Of a stretch of DNA of 41,313 bases, positions 1 to 9,182 are shown piece by piece. The notes under the pieces were generated by a model. That model searched no databases and had not been told where the DNA came from. It saw only the letters and a list, made by a program, of their open reading frames with translations. The DNA is taken from the NCBI GenBank assembly GCA_017532725.1, contig JAFXIZ010000013.1, positions 1 to 41,313 on the forward strand, written 5' to 3'. Position 1 is the first letter of the stretch; each line of letters starts with the position of its first letter. Made by a program: the position numbers and the translations under genes. This DNA comes from Bacteroidaceae bacterium (lineage in GTDB: Bacteria; Bacteroidota; Bacteroidia; Bacteroidales; Barnesiellaceae_A).

Positions 1-2383
1 TGTCGGCAGTAACGGTAACATTGTTGCCTGCGATGCGTATGTTGTTGCCTTGTGCAACCTCGTCGATGCCCGAACTTTGTCCACTGACTGTTACTGTGAT
101 GACGTTATATGTTCCATCAAGTTTCAAATAATAGTATCCCGGGGTGGTAACTTGGTATGAAAGTGTGTATCCCGAATTGTTGTTGTCGTATTGTGATGAT
201 GCCAAGTAATTTTCGGTATCGCAACTGTCGTACATATACATACTGAAGTAGTTGTAGTTGGTCGACTTGATAGTGAATAGACCCGGATCAAGATTTATGC
301 TGTACCAAACAACTTCGTTGCGTGATGTTTGAGGTAATGTAATTTCTCCTGTCGAAATAGCGATAGGCATCGTACAAGATTCGCCCGGCTCAAGGTCGCG
401 TATGGTTGTGGTGAGTGTTTTGTTTTTTTGTGCCGATATGGTTACTACATTAATAAACAATACATCACCCTCTGCAACAATAAAATTACCCTTAAAGACA
501 GTGCCTGAAGCATCACTTTGGGTAATATTGTTACCATATTCATCGCACGAGGTTTTTACATTTACAGCCGATGAGAGTGTATAGTCGGATGTTTGTTCGT
601 AGATGATGTCGGAACTGATACTAACGACACCGTCTTGAGTAGCAATAAGTTTGTACCAATAACTGCCGGTCTTGTTGGGTATATTGGTTATGCCCATTTC
701 TATGGGGGTTGCTGTTTCGCACGATTCGCCTTCGGCGTATCTCTCTTCACTGAGGAAGAAGGTCGTTTCATCCTCGATGTTGGTAAATTTGATGATGCAG
801 GTTTCGCCTTGCTTCAACTCGGTCTTGGTAATGTTGGCCGTTTTGGTGGCATAATATGTGCCACTGTATTTGTTGCAATCACGTAGGAACGTTACTTCGA
901 TTGTTATGTCGGTGTCGATTACCAGCCACCCGGTTTGTGTGGCTGTGTAAGTATAGTATTTGTCACTGCCGGCTGCCAAGTCGTTAGCACCTTCGACAGC
1001 AGTCAAGGGGTTGGTGCAGGTTTCGCCTTGTGCAATTTGTTCGTATGCAATGTGGAATTTAATGTTGTTGTAGCCTTCGTTGCATACCCATTTGATGATG
1101 TATTGCGAGCCTCCCATAACCTCGGCTTTGGCGTAGTCTTTGCCCGATGCCAATGGGGTGTAGGTGTTGTACTGATCGTATATACCCACTTGTGTGGCTT
1201 CATTATTGATGTTGGCTGTAGTAGCGTCGGCAATGAGGAAACAACTGTTGCCCTCGGGTACTGTAACGCTATAATAGTATGTACCGTTGTATTGTGGTAA
1301 GGTTACTTCTTCATTCTCCGTAATGGCTATAGGGTTGTTTTCGCTATCGCCGGCTTGTTCATCTTCAACAGCAATTGTAAATGTTTCATCGGTTGCTGTT
1401 GCCTCATTTTTCTCAACACAGATGAGATATGTTGTGTTGGCATTTACGCGAGTGCGTAGGGCGAAGTATCCATCAATTGTGGCATCGGCTTGATAGGCGT
1501 AGCACGATGACCATATCGAGAGTGTTCCTCCGGCCAATCCTGTTTCGGAATTTAATGTGATAAATCCCGATTTGTCGGTTGTGTAACTATACCAATATGT
1601 GCCTGCTGCTTGGGGGAGGGTGTTGGTGGCGGCTCCTACAAAGGGCCAATCGCACGACTTGCCCTCCTCGGGGTGTGAAATAACACCCTTTGCCATAAGG
1701 GGCGAATAGGTGGATACCTTAAGTATGTAAGTTGTGTTGGCTGTAACAGGATGTTTGCCTACATAAGTTCCTCCTGTAGCGTTGTTTATGGTGATGGATT
1801 CGGCTGTGCCGTCGCAACCTACTTGAATGTCACAACCCGATACACTGCCACTGAATGTGATTTCCAATAATCCCTCTTCAAGGGCTGTGTAAGTGAGATA
1901 TGTGGCATTCAACTCATATGTTTTATTGATGAACTTGGTAGGTACGAAAGTTTCGTTTTCGGTGAGTGTGATGGCATCATAGCAGTTGTTACCTCCGTTA
2001 ACGTTGGCGTCGATGATGGCAATGGTAAATTCCACAACCGAAATATTATATCCACTTACTGCCAAATATACCGTTTGTCCCGGATTGACGGGGTAGGTGG
2101 TTGTTGTGTAGTTATTGGTGTACATACCGGCAATGTTGGTGTTGTATGTACCGTCGGCCGACAGTTGGCTGCTCACCGACGACTCACTTCTTGTGAAAGA
2201 TATGAGTTTGCCTTGCGACTCGGGGGCTGTATAGACGTAATATACAACTTGTTGCCCACTTGCGCTGTCAAATGTATAACTGTTGTTGCCTTCTTGTAGA
2301 GGGAGCGCTGTTTCGGCTGTACTTTGTGCATAACCACAAATGATAGCATTTACAAGCATAAAAAGAAGTAATGCTTTTTTCAT
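1..2383 (-). CDS. Secreted repeat protein, probable type IX cargo (3' end outside window)
   Basis: The frame is open from the ATG at 2383 to the window edge, giving 794 residues with no stop. An N-terminal signal peptide (MKKALLLFMLVNAIICGYAQ) is visible. The body is about seven related modules of 100-115 residues, starting near residues 22, 129, 238, 343, 451, 550 and 665. Most open with G-(E/D/K)-S/T-C and continue with a Y-W/Y-Y...T...G-x-(I/L) strand pattern, like bacterial pre-peptidase or lectin-like beta-sandwich modules. After residue 770 the text GIDEVAQGNNIRIAGNNV looks like the start of a type IX sorting domain; the rest lies beyond the window. It is probably exported and anchored or released at the cell surface. 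Substrate and function are unknown. No clear promoter was seen in the 185 bases upstream. Confidence 0.8.
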   Translation of the reverse strand, partial: MKKALLLFMLVNAIICGYAQSTAETALPLQEGNNSYTFDSASGQQVVYYVYTAPESQGKLISFTRSESSVSSQLSADGTYNTNIAGMYTNNYTTTTYPVNPGQTVYLAVSGYNISVVEFTIAIIDANVNGGNNCYDAITLTENETFVPTKFINKTYELNATYLTYTALEEGLLEITFSGSVSGCDIQVGCDGTAESITINNATGGTYVGKHPVTANTTYILKVSTYSPLMAKGVISHPEEGKSCDWPFVGAATNTLPQAAGTYWYSYTTDKSGFITLNSETGLAGGTLSIWSSCYAYQADATIDGYFALRTRVNANTTYLICVEKNEATATDETFTIAVEDEQAGDSENNPIAITENEEVTLPQYNGTYYYSVTVPEGNSCFLIADATTANINNEATQVGIYDQYNTYTPLASGKDYAKAEVMGGSQYIIKWVCNEGYNNIKFHIAYEQIAQGETCTNPLTAVEGANDLAAGSDKYYTYTATQTGWLVIDTDITIEVTFLRDCNKYSGTYYATKTANITKTELKQGETCIIKFTNIEDETTFFLSEERYAEGESCETATPIEMGITNIPNKTGSYWYKLIATQDGVVSISSDIIYEQTSDYTLSSAVNVKTSCDEYGNNITQSDASGTVFKGNFIVAEGDVLFINVVTISAQKNKTLTTTIRDLEPGESCTMPIAISTGEITLPQTSRNEVVWYSINLDPGLFTIKSTNYNYFSMYMYDSCDTENYLASSQYDNNNSGYTLSYQVTTPGYYYLKLDGTYNVITVTVSGQSSGIDEVAQGNNIRIAGNNVTVTAD

Positions 2384-2568
2384 AATTATTTATGTTTAAA
2401 GTTATTAGTTCTGTATGGTGATAGGATTGTATATACGCCTTTGTATTTATTTACAAACCTTTTGCAAGTTTATGAAATTTATTGAGTAAATGCAAGAAAA
2501 TTAGTTGCGAATATGAACAAATATTTTCAGAGAATTAATAATGAATGGATTATTGCAAGGGCTTGAGC

Positions 2569-4287
2569 CTATTCCTCTTTGTTTCGTAGAACAAAGTCTA
2601 ATAAATCGGGTCGCTTGATGCGCGAGGCTGTTTCGGCATCGAGGTAAATGAGGACTTTGTTGGGGAATGGAACGCACTGCATTGTGCTGTCAGAGGGTTG
2701 TTCGCCTTCTTGCAGTACGGTGAAGGCAATATCTCGTTCTTGGAACTTGTGATTGAATGATGTTGACCCCATTAGGTAATATATCTCTACTTTCGATTGA
2801 GGCGTAATGGTGTGGTATAATGCGCCAAGTCGTTGTGTGAATGATATGCCACCTAATATGGTAGCACCACAGCATAGCAGTTGTGTAAATAGCAGCATCG
2901 CATAGCAACAGTTACGGGTTGCTCGTTGCAGGCGCGACAATGTGTGGTCGTACTCGGTGTATAGTAGCAACAATACCGGTACAGCCCACAGGAAAGGAAC
3001 GTATCGCATCCACCACGATTGCTCGAAGATAAAGCACCCCGATATCAGTAATATAGCAATACCGGCGTATGTTATAGTGCGTTGTTTGTTTATAGTATTC
3101 TCTCGGTGCGATTGATATACTTTGCAAGACCATAAGATAGCCGAGGCAATGAGGCAATATACAAAGAGTGGCCCGAAGCCGGCTATGCGTGCATCGTACG
3201 ATATGTAGTAGTCGCGAAGCGAGTCGGTTATGAACGGAATCCATACAGATGTTCCGGCTACGTTATAAAAGAGTGAGCGCAACCAATTGGTAAATCGATT
3301 GCCGTCGATATACAACTCGGGGGTGTTGTTGGTCATTATATCTACAGGGCTACCTATGAGTGGGAAGAAAGGATTGCCCCACCCGAGCGTATTGGTAATG
3401 TAGGGATGATAGCCCAATACGCCAAACCCTATGATGATGAGCAGTACTGAAGCAAGTGCCAGAATGTAACTTGTCTTGCGCTTGCCTGCTACAAATATCC
3501 ATACTATGCCTACTGCCAATGTCAAGTAGGTGTAAAATCCTATCGTAAACTTTGTTACTGCCGAGAAGAGTGTGGCTGTAATAAGTATAATCCAAGCCAA
3601 ACGATTCTTGTTGTTGCGATAAATCTCAATCAGTGCAATAATGACCAAAAGCATAAATATATACAACGGATAGTCGTTGTAGTAGATGTAGGCTTGTCGT
3701 ATTACTGTGGGGCATAGGGCAAGCAGTGAGGTGAACAGTGCTATTTTTATGCCCGAATGCCGAGGAAACTCACGACGCAGGAAACTCGCTGTAATGAATA
3801 TTGATGATAGGATAAGCAGTAGGTTGACAGCCTTGCCACACTCTATGCGATTGAAACAAATAGAAATCGTACTTGCCACAATCTCTAACGACTTGGCGTA
3901 GTGTACCTCCCACAGCGATGTTTGCGCATCGGGCGCATAGAAGGGGTTCCACCCTTGTATCAGGTGGCTGATGGCTCCTTGATGATAGGTGTTGCCGTCG
4001 TAACTGTGGTCGTATATGATAGCCGATGTGAGGAGTGAAAAGAGCAATGAAAGTATTACAACCACACTGCTGTGGAGGGTTGCCGATGCTTTACAATCAT
4101 ACGCCCGTTGCAGCATATATCCTATCGCCAATGATAAGATGATGGCTGTAGGAAACATCCACGATTCTATTACACCTCCACATAGCAATGTTATGGAGGC
4201 CGTAAACAGCGAAATGAATGGGATGAGCAGTAATATTACGCCCCATATTGTCATTTCGTGTGGAGTGGGGGTGTGGAGGGGTTTCAT
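2569..4287 (-). CDS. Polytopic membrane protein, GT-C glycosyltransferase-like
   Basis: This 572-residue protein has about ten or more hydrophobic segments. After the second or third segment comes an external loop with the motif [12 protein letters not shown] and then GWNPFYAPD. That layout (acidic and His/Tyr motif in the first large loop, many helices, short soluble C-terminus) resembles GT-C enzymes that use polyprenyl-phosphate sugars, such as the ArnT/PMT type. No family was confirmed. The ATG overlaps the rnhB stop in an ATGA arrangement, so translation is probably coupled to rnhB. It could instead be an O-antigen or exopolysaccharide membrane protein without transferase activity. Confidence 0.6.
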   Translation of the reverse strand: MKPLHTPTPHEMTIWGVILLLIPFISLFTASITLLCGGVIESWMFPTAIILSLAIGYMLQRAYDCKASATLHSSVVVILSLLFSLLTSAIIYDHSYDGNTYHQGAISHLIQGWNPFYAPDAQTSLWEVHYAKSLEIVASTISICFNRIECGKAVNLLLILSSIFITASFLRREFPRHSGIKIALFTSLLALCPTVIRQAYIYYNDYPLYIFMLLVIIALIEIYRNNKNRLAWIILITATLFSAVTKFTIGFYTYLTLAVGIVWIFVAGKRKTSYILALASVLLIIIGFGVLGYHPYITNTLGWGNPFFPLIGSPVDIMTNNTPELYIDGNRFTNWLRSLFYNVAGTSVWIPFITDSLRDYYISYDARIAGFGPLFVYCLIASAILWSCKVYQSHRENTINKQRTITYAGIAILLISGCFIFEQSWWMRYVPFLWAVPVLLLLYTEYDHTLSRLQRATRNCCYAMLLFTQLLCCGATILGGISFTQRLGALYHTITPQSKVEIYYLMGSTSFNHKFQERDIAFTVLQEGEQPSDSTMQCVPFPNKVLIYLDAETASRIKRPDLLDFVLRNKEE

Positions 4288-4883
4288 TCAAAGAGTTTTA
4301 GTTGTGTGTCAACAAGCCGAAACGACATACGGTGATAGGGGGTTGTACCATACTTTTCAATAGCATCGCGATGCTGTTGTGTGGGGTATCCCTTATTGTT
4401 ATCCCATCCGTATTGTGGATATTGTGTATGCAATTGCATCATATAGTCATCGCGATAGGTCTTGGCCAATATCGAGGCTGCTGCTATCGACAGATATTTA
4501 CCATCGCCCTTAATAACACACGAATGTGGAATGTCTTTGTATGGCTTAAATCGATTGCCGTCGATGAGCAGATGCTCGGGCGTTGTAGCCAATTGCTCTA
4601 CAGCACGGTGCATAGCAAGAATCGATGCGTTGAGTATGTTGATATGGTCAATCTCCTCGGGTGTTACTATGCCCACTGCCCACGCTATGGCATCGCGCTC
4701 TATTTCGGGACGCAGTTTATAGCGTTGCTTTTCGCTCAATTGTTTTGAGTCGTTGAGCAATTCGTGGTGATAGTCGGGTGGCAATATGACGGCAGCGGCA
4801 AAGACAGCACCGGCAAGGCATCCACGACCTGCTTCGTCGCATCCGGCTTCAATGCGCCCCGATTCCATATAAGGCAGTAGCAT
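4284..4883 (-). CDS. rnhB: Ribonuclease HII
   Basis: This 199-residue enzyme cleaves the RNA strand of RNA-DNA hybrids and starts ribonucleotide excision. The N-terminal motif AGCDEAGRG supplies D16 and E17. LLIDGN supplies D108, and [12 protein letters not shown] supplies the fourth acidic residue near 145. Length and motif order match bacterial RNase HII. MLLPY at the start is typical of Bacteroidales homologues. It is the third gene of the minus-strand group that begins with nnrDE, with 193 bases between it and the DUF4831-like gene upstream. Its stop overlaps the start of the membrane-protein gene. Confidence 0.95.
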   Translation of the reverse strand: MLLPYMESGRIEAGCDEAGRGCLAGAVFAAAVILPPDYHHELLNDSKQLSEKQRYKLRPEIERDAIAWAVGIVTPEEIDHINILNASILAMHRAVEQLATTPEHLLIDGNRFKPYKDIPHSCVIKGDGKYLSIAAASILAKTYRDDYMMQLHTQYPQYGWDNNKGYPTQQHRDAIEKYGTTPYHRMSFRLVDTQLKLFE

Positions 4884-5076
4884 ATTCTTATCTTTTTCGG
4901 TGGAAGAACAAAAACAATTTCGTGGCAGGGTTGTTATATAATTGAAGTTGCCACGATGGCGTGTGCAATAACTTCATAACCTTTAAGAAGTTGTTTGTTA
5001 TTCCTAAGTTATAGTTTGCTATTTGTTTGATTTAAGAGTAGGTGAGGGTACATCGTGAGATGTGCCTTTGCTTTTT

Positions 5077-6150
5077 TTATTCGGCACTGATTGTTCCTAT
5101 CTCCGATATGCCTCCGGTATCGGGGTTGAATATGACAAAAGTAGGCTCTTTCTTGGATGTGAGTAGCGAGGGTGATATGCCGAATACCACACCCAACTGT
5201 GCCACCGAGATAGCCTCCTCGCACAAGGTCTTTTTCTCATATTGCAACTTGATGTTGGCTTTACCGGGTATGCAGTAGGCTACAGCGCCTTTGGGAACTT
5301 TCTTTATCACACCTTTTTCATCGACGGGGTATTCACCCTTCTCAACAACCTCGACCGACAGATATATGGGTGCGCCACACAGGTTGTCGGCATCTACAAA
5401 TCCATATACATCCGAGAATCGCATAAGGATACCATTCTTAACATCGTCTTGAGGCATATACTTGATGCGTTTGGTAATATGCTTGGTCGATGTAGTGCCT
5501 AAAAACAGGGCTGTAAGTGCTGCTTCCTGCTTGTCAAGTTGTTCGATGATAATCTTGAGCGACTCGCCATCCGACGGCATATTGTCGGCCTCGCCGGTGA
5601 GCAGATTCATACGGCTTTCGCGAATGCGATATATCTGCTTGGCAGCGAGTTCGGCCATCTTGGCTATCGACCCCGACATAAGCATCTCCTCGGTTAATGC
5701 CTTGTGTGTATCTACATCGCTTATTTGGTCTTTCTCGACGGGTGGAAATTCATCGTTCGTAAGCGAGTCGGGGGCTGTATTGATGCTGAGGATGCACCCC
5801 TCTTGGTTGACAAAAATGTAAGGTGTCTGTCCGGCCTTGAAGGTGAGTTGATAACGATTTTCGGTATTGGCTATGCCACGGGTTATCATTGTGGCATAAT
5901 CCAGCGTACACCTTTGTCGGTCCTCGGTAATGGCATCCGATGTCCCCAGATACTTTTGTGCATATTGGTAGTAGGGGCCGGCTTTGTCGGTGGTTTGTGT
6001 AGCGACAAATTCGACCTCGACAACTGTCGTGGGAAGATAGTAATTAAGCGCGTAGTCATTGAACTTCTCCGGCACAAGTTGTACTACATCTTGTACTTGC
6101 AGCGTTGAGGCGATAATGACCGACAATGCTATAAGAATGCGATATTTCAT
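5077..6150 (-). CDS. DUF4831-like secreted protein
   Basis: This is a 357-residue exported protein. The start is the ATG at 6150 (MKYRILIALSVIIASTLQVQ, a signal peptide); a TTG seven codons upstream is in frame but is not needed. The pattern of a YYLP-TTVVEVEV-like strand near the N-terminus, a Y-x-Q-Y-A-Q-K-Y-L-G segment and a long middle region ending in IYRIRESRMNLLTGEADNMP is that of the Bacteroidota family DUF4831. No enzyme motif was recognised. It lies 37 bases after nnrDE on the same strand and is probably cotranscribed with it. The family assignment is from memory of its sequence signature. Confidence 0.75.
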   Translation of the reverse strand: MKYRILIALSVIIASTLQVQDVVQLVPEKFNDYALNYYLPTTVVEVEFVATQTTDKAGPYYQYAQKYLGTSDAITEDRQRCTLDYATMITRGIANTENRYQLTFKAGQTPYIFVNQEGCILSINTAPDSLTNDEFPPVEKDQISDVDTHKALTEEMLMSGSIAKMAELAAKQIYRIRESRMNLLTGEADNMPSDGESLKIIIEQLDKQEAALTALFLGTTSTKHITKRIKYMPQDDVKNGILMRFSDVYGFVDADNLCGAPIYLSVEVVEKGEYPVDEKGVIKKVPKGAVAYCIPGKANIKLQYEKKTLCEEAISVAQLGVVFGISPSLLTSKKEPTFVIFNPDTGGISEIGTISAE

Positions 6151-6187
6151 ATACAAAATAAGTTTTGTCAACAGATTGAGTATCGGT

Positions 6188-7717
6188 TTATTTTTCGTTG
6201 TTGCGCAGTTTACGGAATGCTTTACCCAAGTAGGCTATGATATCTTGTGCCGTCAGAGCCTCCTCGCTGCTCTCGTTGGCAGCCATATCGCCTGCCTGAC
6301 CGTGCAGATATACAGCAAGTACAGCGGCTTTGAGTGGCTCGTAACCTTGTGCAAGGAACGATGTGATGATGCCTGTAAGTACATCGCCACTGCCGGCTGT
6401 TGCCATACCATTGTTGCCCGATGTGTTGATGTAAACTTCGCCTCGGGGCGATACCACGGCTGTGTGCGCACCCTTCAGTACGATGATGATGTTGTAGCGA
6501 TTGGCCATACCTATTGCTTGTTGCAGACGGTGTGAATCTGAGTCGATAACACACTCAAAGAGTCGCTCAAACTCTCCAATATGGGGCGTGATGATAGAGC
6601 CGGCAGGCAACAGTCCCAACAACTCCTTGTTGCGCGAAATGATGCGCAAGGCATCGGCATCAAATACGGTGGGAATCTGTATGTTGTCGAGTATCAAGTT
6701 ATTGAGGAATGAGGCTTGTTTGATGCCGTGACCCAATCCGGGACCTATGCCCAAGGCTGTATAGCGTGAGTTGATGGTTATTTCGCTGCACACCAAGTCG
6801 TCGGGGTCGGGGTCGAAGAGGGCTTCGGGAACGGCTGTTTGCAGTATGATATTGGCGCAACGGGGGGCGTGTACGGTAGTGAGTCCTATGCCCGAGTGCA
6901 TTGCTGCCTTGGCTGCCAATACTGTTGCTCCCACCATACCGTAACGACCACCTATAATCAGTCCGTGACCGAAAGCAAATTTGTCGGCAAATTTATCGCG
7001 AGGTCGCAACAAGTTGGCTACATCGTTGCGCTCCACGCAGTAGAAGCGCGATGCTGCATCGGTTATTGCATCGGCTTTAAGTCCTATGTCGAGTACTTGC
7101 CACTTGCCTACATAGATAGCATTCTCACGGAAGAAGAATGCCAACTTGGGATATTGGAATGTGTATGTTATGTGGGCTTGAATAATGTGGCGATTGTCGG
7201 TTTTCTGCACCCAATCGCACATCAGTCCCGAGGGGATATCTATGGCGATGACGTAGGCTTCCGAGTCGTTGATATACTCAACCAACGAGGTGAAACCACC
7301 CGATAGGGGCTTGTTAAGACCCGACCCGAAGAGCCCGTCGATAACAAGTGTGTCGGCAGTGAGGTGTGGAGGACGGAATGTCTTTACCACCTCATCAACA
7401 AAGGCGTTGGGAAATTCGTTTCTCAAACGGTCGTAGTTGGCCTGACACTCGTCCGATAGTCGTGATGCCGTGTTGAACAGATAGGTTTGAGGATTGTAGC
7501 CCTCGACCAGCAGCAGACGGGCTATAGCCAAAGCATCGCCACCGTTGTTGCCGGGGCCGGCAAAGATGCAGATATGCTTGGTACGAGGGTAGCGCGATAC
7601 AATTTCATATACAATTGCCGAGGCAGCCCGTTCCATCAGGTCCAACGAGGTAATAGGCTCTTGCTCTATGGTATTTTGGTCTATTCTATTCAGGTCTTGT
7701 GCCGAAAAAATCTTCAT
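6188..7717 (-). CDS. nnrDE: Bifunctional NAD(P)HX epimerase and dehydratase
   Basis: This 509-residue fusion repairs hydrated NADH and NADPH. The N-terminal half (to about 220) is the YjeF_N epimerase with the nucleotide-binding loop AGPGNNGGDAL at 53-63. The C-terminal half (about 230-505) is the ADP-dependent or ATP-dependent dehydratase of the ribokinase fold, with GIGPGLG in the middle and the catalytic GSGD at 442-445. Length is normal for the fused form. It is the first gene of its group and has its own strong promoter at 7755-7784. It is divergent from hpt. Confidence 0.95.
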   Translation of the reverse strand: MKIFSAQDLNRIDQNTIEQEPITSLDLMERAASAIVYEIVSRYPRTKHICIFAGPGNNGGDALAIARLLLVEGYNPQTYLFNTASRLSDECQANYDRLRNEFPNAFVDEVVKTFRPPHLTADTLVIDGLFGSGLNKPLSGGFTSLVEYINDSEAYVIAIDIPSGLMCDWVQKTDNRHIIQAHITYTFQYPKLAFFFRENAIYVGKWQVLDIGLKADAITDAASRFYCVERNDVANLLRPRDKFADKFAFGHGLIIGGRYGMVGATVLAAKAAMHSGIGLTTVHAPRCANIILQTAVPEALFDPDPDDLVCSEITINSRYTALGIGPGLGHGIKQASFLNNLILDNIQIPTVFDADALRIISRNKELLGLLPAGSIITPHIGEFERLFECVIDSDSHRLQQAIGMANRYNIIIVLKGAHTAVVSPRGEVYINTSGNNGMATAGSGDVLTGIITSFLAQGYEPLKAAVLAVYLHGQAGDMAANESSEEALTAQDIIAYLGKAFRKLRNNEK

Positions 7718-7754
7718 AGTTATAGTCTTTTTCTTGAATATACTCTTAATCTTA

Positions 7755-7784
7755 CAAAGATAGTATATCGCAATGAAAATGCAA
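7755..7784 (-). promoter_or_regulatory. nnrDE promoter
   Basis: On the minus strand TTG (7784-7782) is followed by a 19-base spacer and TATCTTTG (7762-7755). This matches the Bacteroidota primary sigma consensus TTTG-N19-21-TAnnTTTG. The predicted leader is about 30 bases. Confidence 0.7.
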
Positions 7785-7918
7785 TACTTGTAGCGTAAAT
7801 TTATTTTTTTTCATTTTGGCGACAGGCTAATTGCTTAACTCTCACAACTCAATACTCCCCTTGAAAAAATCATATAAAAAATATTGATGATTGTGTACGC
7901 ATATATTGTTATTAATTG

Positions 7919-7926
7919 TAACTTTG
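7919..7926 (+). promoter_or_regulatory. hpt promoter, TAnnTTTG element
   Basis: TAACTTTG lies 24 bases before the hpt ATG. No TTG is present at the usual 19-21 base spacing; the nearest is 25 bases away, so only the downstream element is well supported. Confidence 0.45.
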
Positions 7927-7950
7927 CCAAAATTCATTACATTTAAGCGT

Positions 7951-8493
7951 ATGGATACAATTAAACTCAAAGACCTTACATTTAAGCCTTATATCAGCAA
8001 GGAAGAAATAGCAACTGCCGTAAAGAATGTGGCTGCTCGTATCAACAAGGATCTTGCCGATAAAAATCCCCTCTTTCTGTGTGTGCTGAATGGTGCATTT
8101 GTTTTTGCTGCCGACCTTTTCAGAGAGATTAATATTCCCGATGCCGAGATTTCGTTTATTCGTATGAAATCTTACATAGGCACTCACAGCACAGGTGAGG
8201 TGCATATGATATCGGGCTTGCACGAGGATATTTCGGGTCGTACAGTTGTTATCATTGAGGATATTGTCGATAGTGGCTTTACTTTGATTCAACTCAAGGA
8301 GAAGTTGCAAGAGTGTAATCCTGCCGATATCAAGGTGGCTACCTTGCTCTTCAAGCCCGAGTCGTTGAAGTATGATGTTAACATCGATTATGTGGCGCTC
8401 GACATTCCCCCTGCATTTATTGTGGGTTATGGTCTTGACTACGATGAGTTGGGTCGTAACCTCAAAGACATTTACACCATAGTACAAGATTAA
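7951..8493 (+). CDS. hpt: Hypoxanthine phosphoribosyltransferase
   Basis: This 180-residue purine-salvage enzyme converts hypoxanthine or guanine plus PRPP to IMP or GMP. The PRPP loop VVIIEDIVDSGFTL is at 99-112, with the acidic pair E103-D104 and D107. The N-terminal LNGAFVF loop and the C-terminal DIPPAFIVGYGLDYDE hood segment are in the expected order. The ATG at 7951 is preferred; a longer in-frame reading from a TTG at 7891 would start upstream of the promoter element at 7919. adk follows after 30 bases, so the two purine genes are probably cotranscribed. Confidence 0.95.
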   Translation: MDTIKLKDLTFKPYISKEEIATAVKNVAARINKDLADKNPLFLCVLNGAFVFAADLFREINIPDAEISFIRMKSYIGTHSTGEVHMISGLHEDISGRTVVIIEDIVDSGFTLIQLKEKLQECNPADIKVATLLFKPESLKYDVNIDYVALDIPPAFIVGYGLDYDELGRNLKDIYTIVQD

Positions 8494-8523
8494 TAATTGC
8501 CTGTACAGGCATATATATACTTG

Positions 8524-9102
8524 ATGATGAAAAATATAGTTATTTTTGGAGCACCCGGCTCGGGTAAAGGAACGCAGAGCGCTTTAATTATAGAGAAGTA
8601 TGGCCTTTTCCATATATCTACCGGCGACGTGTTGCGCGCGCAAATCGCGCAAGGCACCGAACTTGGCAAGGTGGCCGATGCTTATATTTCGCAAGGTAAA
8701 CTTATCCCCGACGAACTGATGATAGATATACTCGACAATGTGTTATCTACCAATGCCGAGGCTGCCAATGGTGTGATTTTCGACGGTTTCCCCCGTACTA
8801 TCAACCAAGCAGTTGCGTTGGATGCTTTGTTGGAGAAGCGTGGCGCAAAATTGGATATTGTATTGGGTCTTGAGGTTGATGAGCCTGAGTTGATAGCCCG
8901 CTTGCTCAATCGTGGTAAGACATCGGGTCGCAGCGATGATAACCTCGAAACCATACAGAAACGCCTCGATGTGTATAATACACAGACAACCCCCTTGCGC
9001 GAGCATTATATTGCCCAAGGCAAGTATGCTCACATTGTGGGTGTGGGTAGTGTCGAGGAGATTTTTGCTCGCATCGTAGAGGCTGTCGATGCCTTGGATT
9101 GA
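8524..9102 (+). CDS. adk: Adenylate kinase
   Basis: This 192-residue enzyme interconverts ATP + AMP and 2 ADP. The P-loop GAPGSGKGT is at 9-17, the AMP-binding STGDVLR follows, and FDGFPRT and the short lid RGKTSGRSDDN come next. It is the short-lid form without zinc cysteines. The start is ATG ATG at 8524 or 8527; an upstream in-frame TTG at 8497 sits too close to the hpt stop to be likely. A strong hairpin terminator follows. In many Bacteroidales hpt-adk is followed by obgE, but here the next genes are convergent surface-protein genes. Confidence 0.95.
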   Translation: MMKNIVIFGAPGSGKGTQSALIIEKYGLFHISTGDVLRAQIAQGTELGKVADAYISQGKLIPDELMIDILDNVLSTNAEAANGVIFDGFPRTINQAVALDALLEKRGAKLDIVLGLEVDEPELIARLLNRGKTSGRSDDNLETIQKRLDVYNTQTTPLREHYIAQGKYAHIVGVGSVEEIFARIVEAVDALD

Positions 9103-9128
9103 TATCCTCCCTACTATGAGATACAAAT

Positions 9129-9165
9129 AGAGGGCTTTCCCGTGTGGGAAAGCCCTCTGCTTTTG
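9129..9165. terminator. Bidirectional terminator between adk and the GLUG genes
   Basis: A perfect 13-bp stem (9129-9141 with 9146-9158) closes a GTGT loop and is followed by a T-rich stretch. It sits between convergent genes. Confidence 0.85.
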
Positions 9166-9182
9166 CTTGTATGTAGTGTGTG

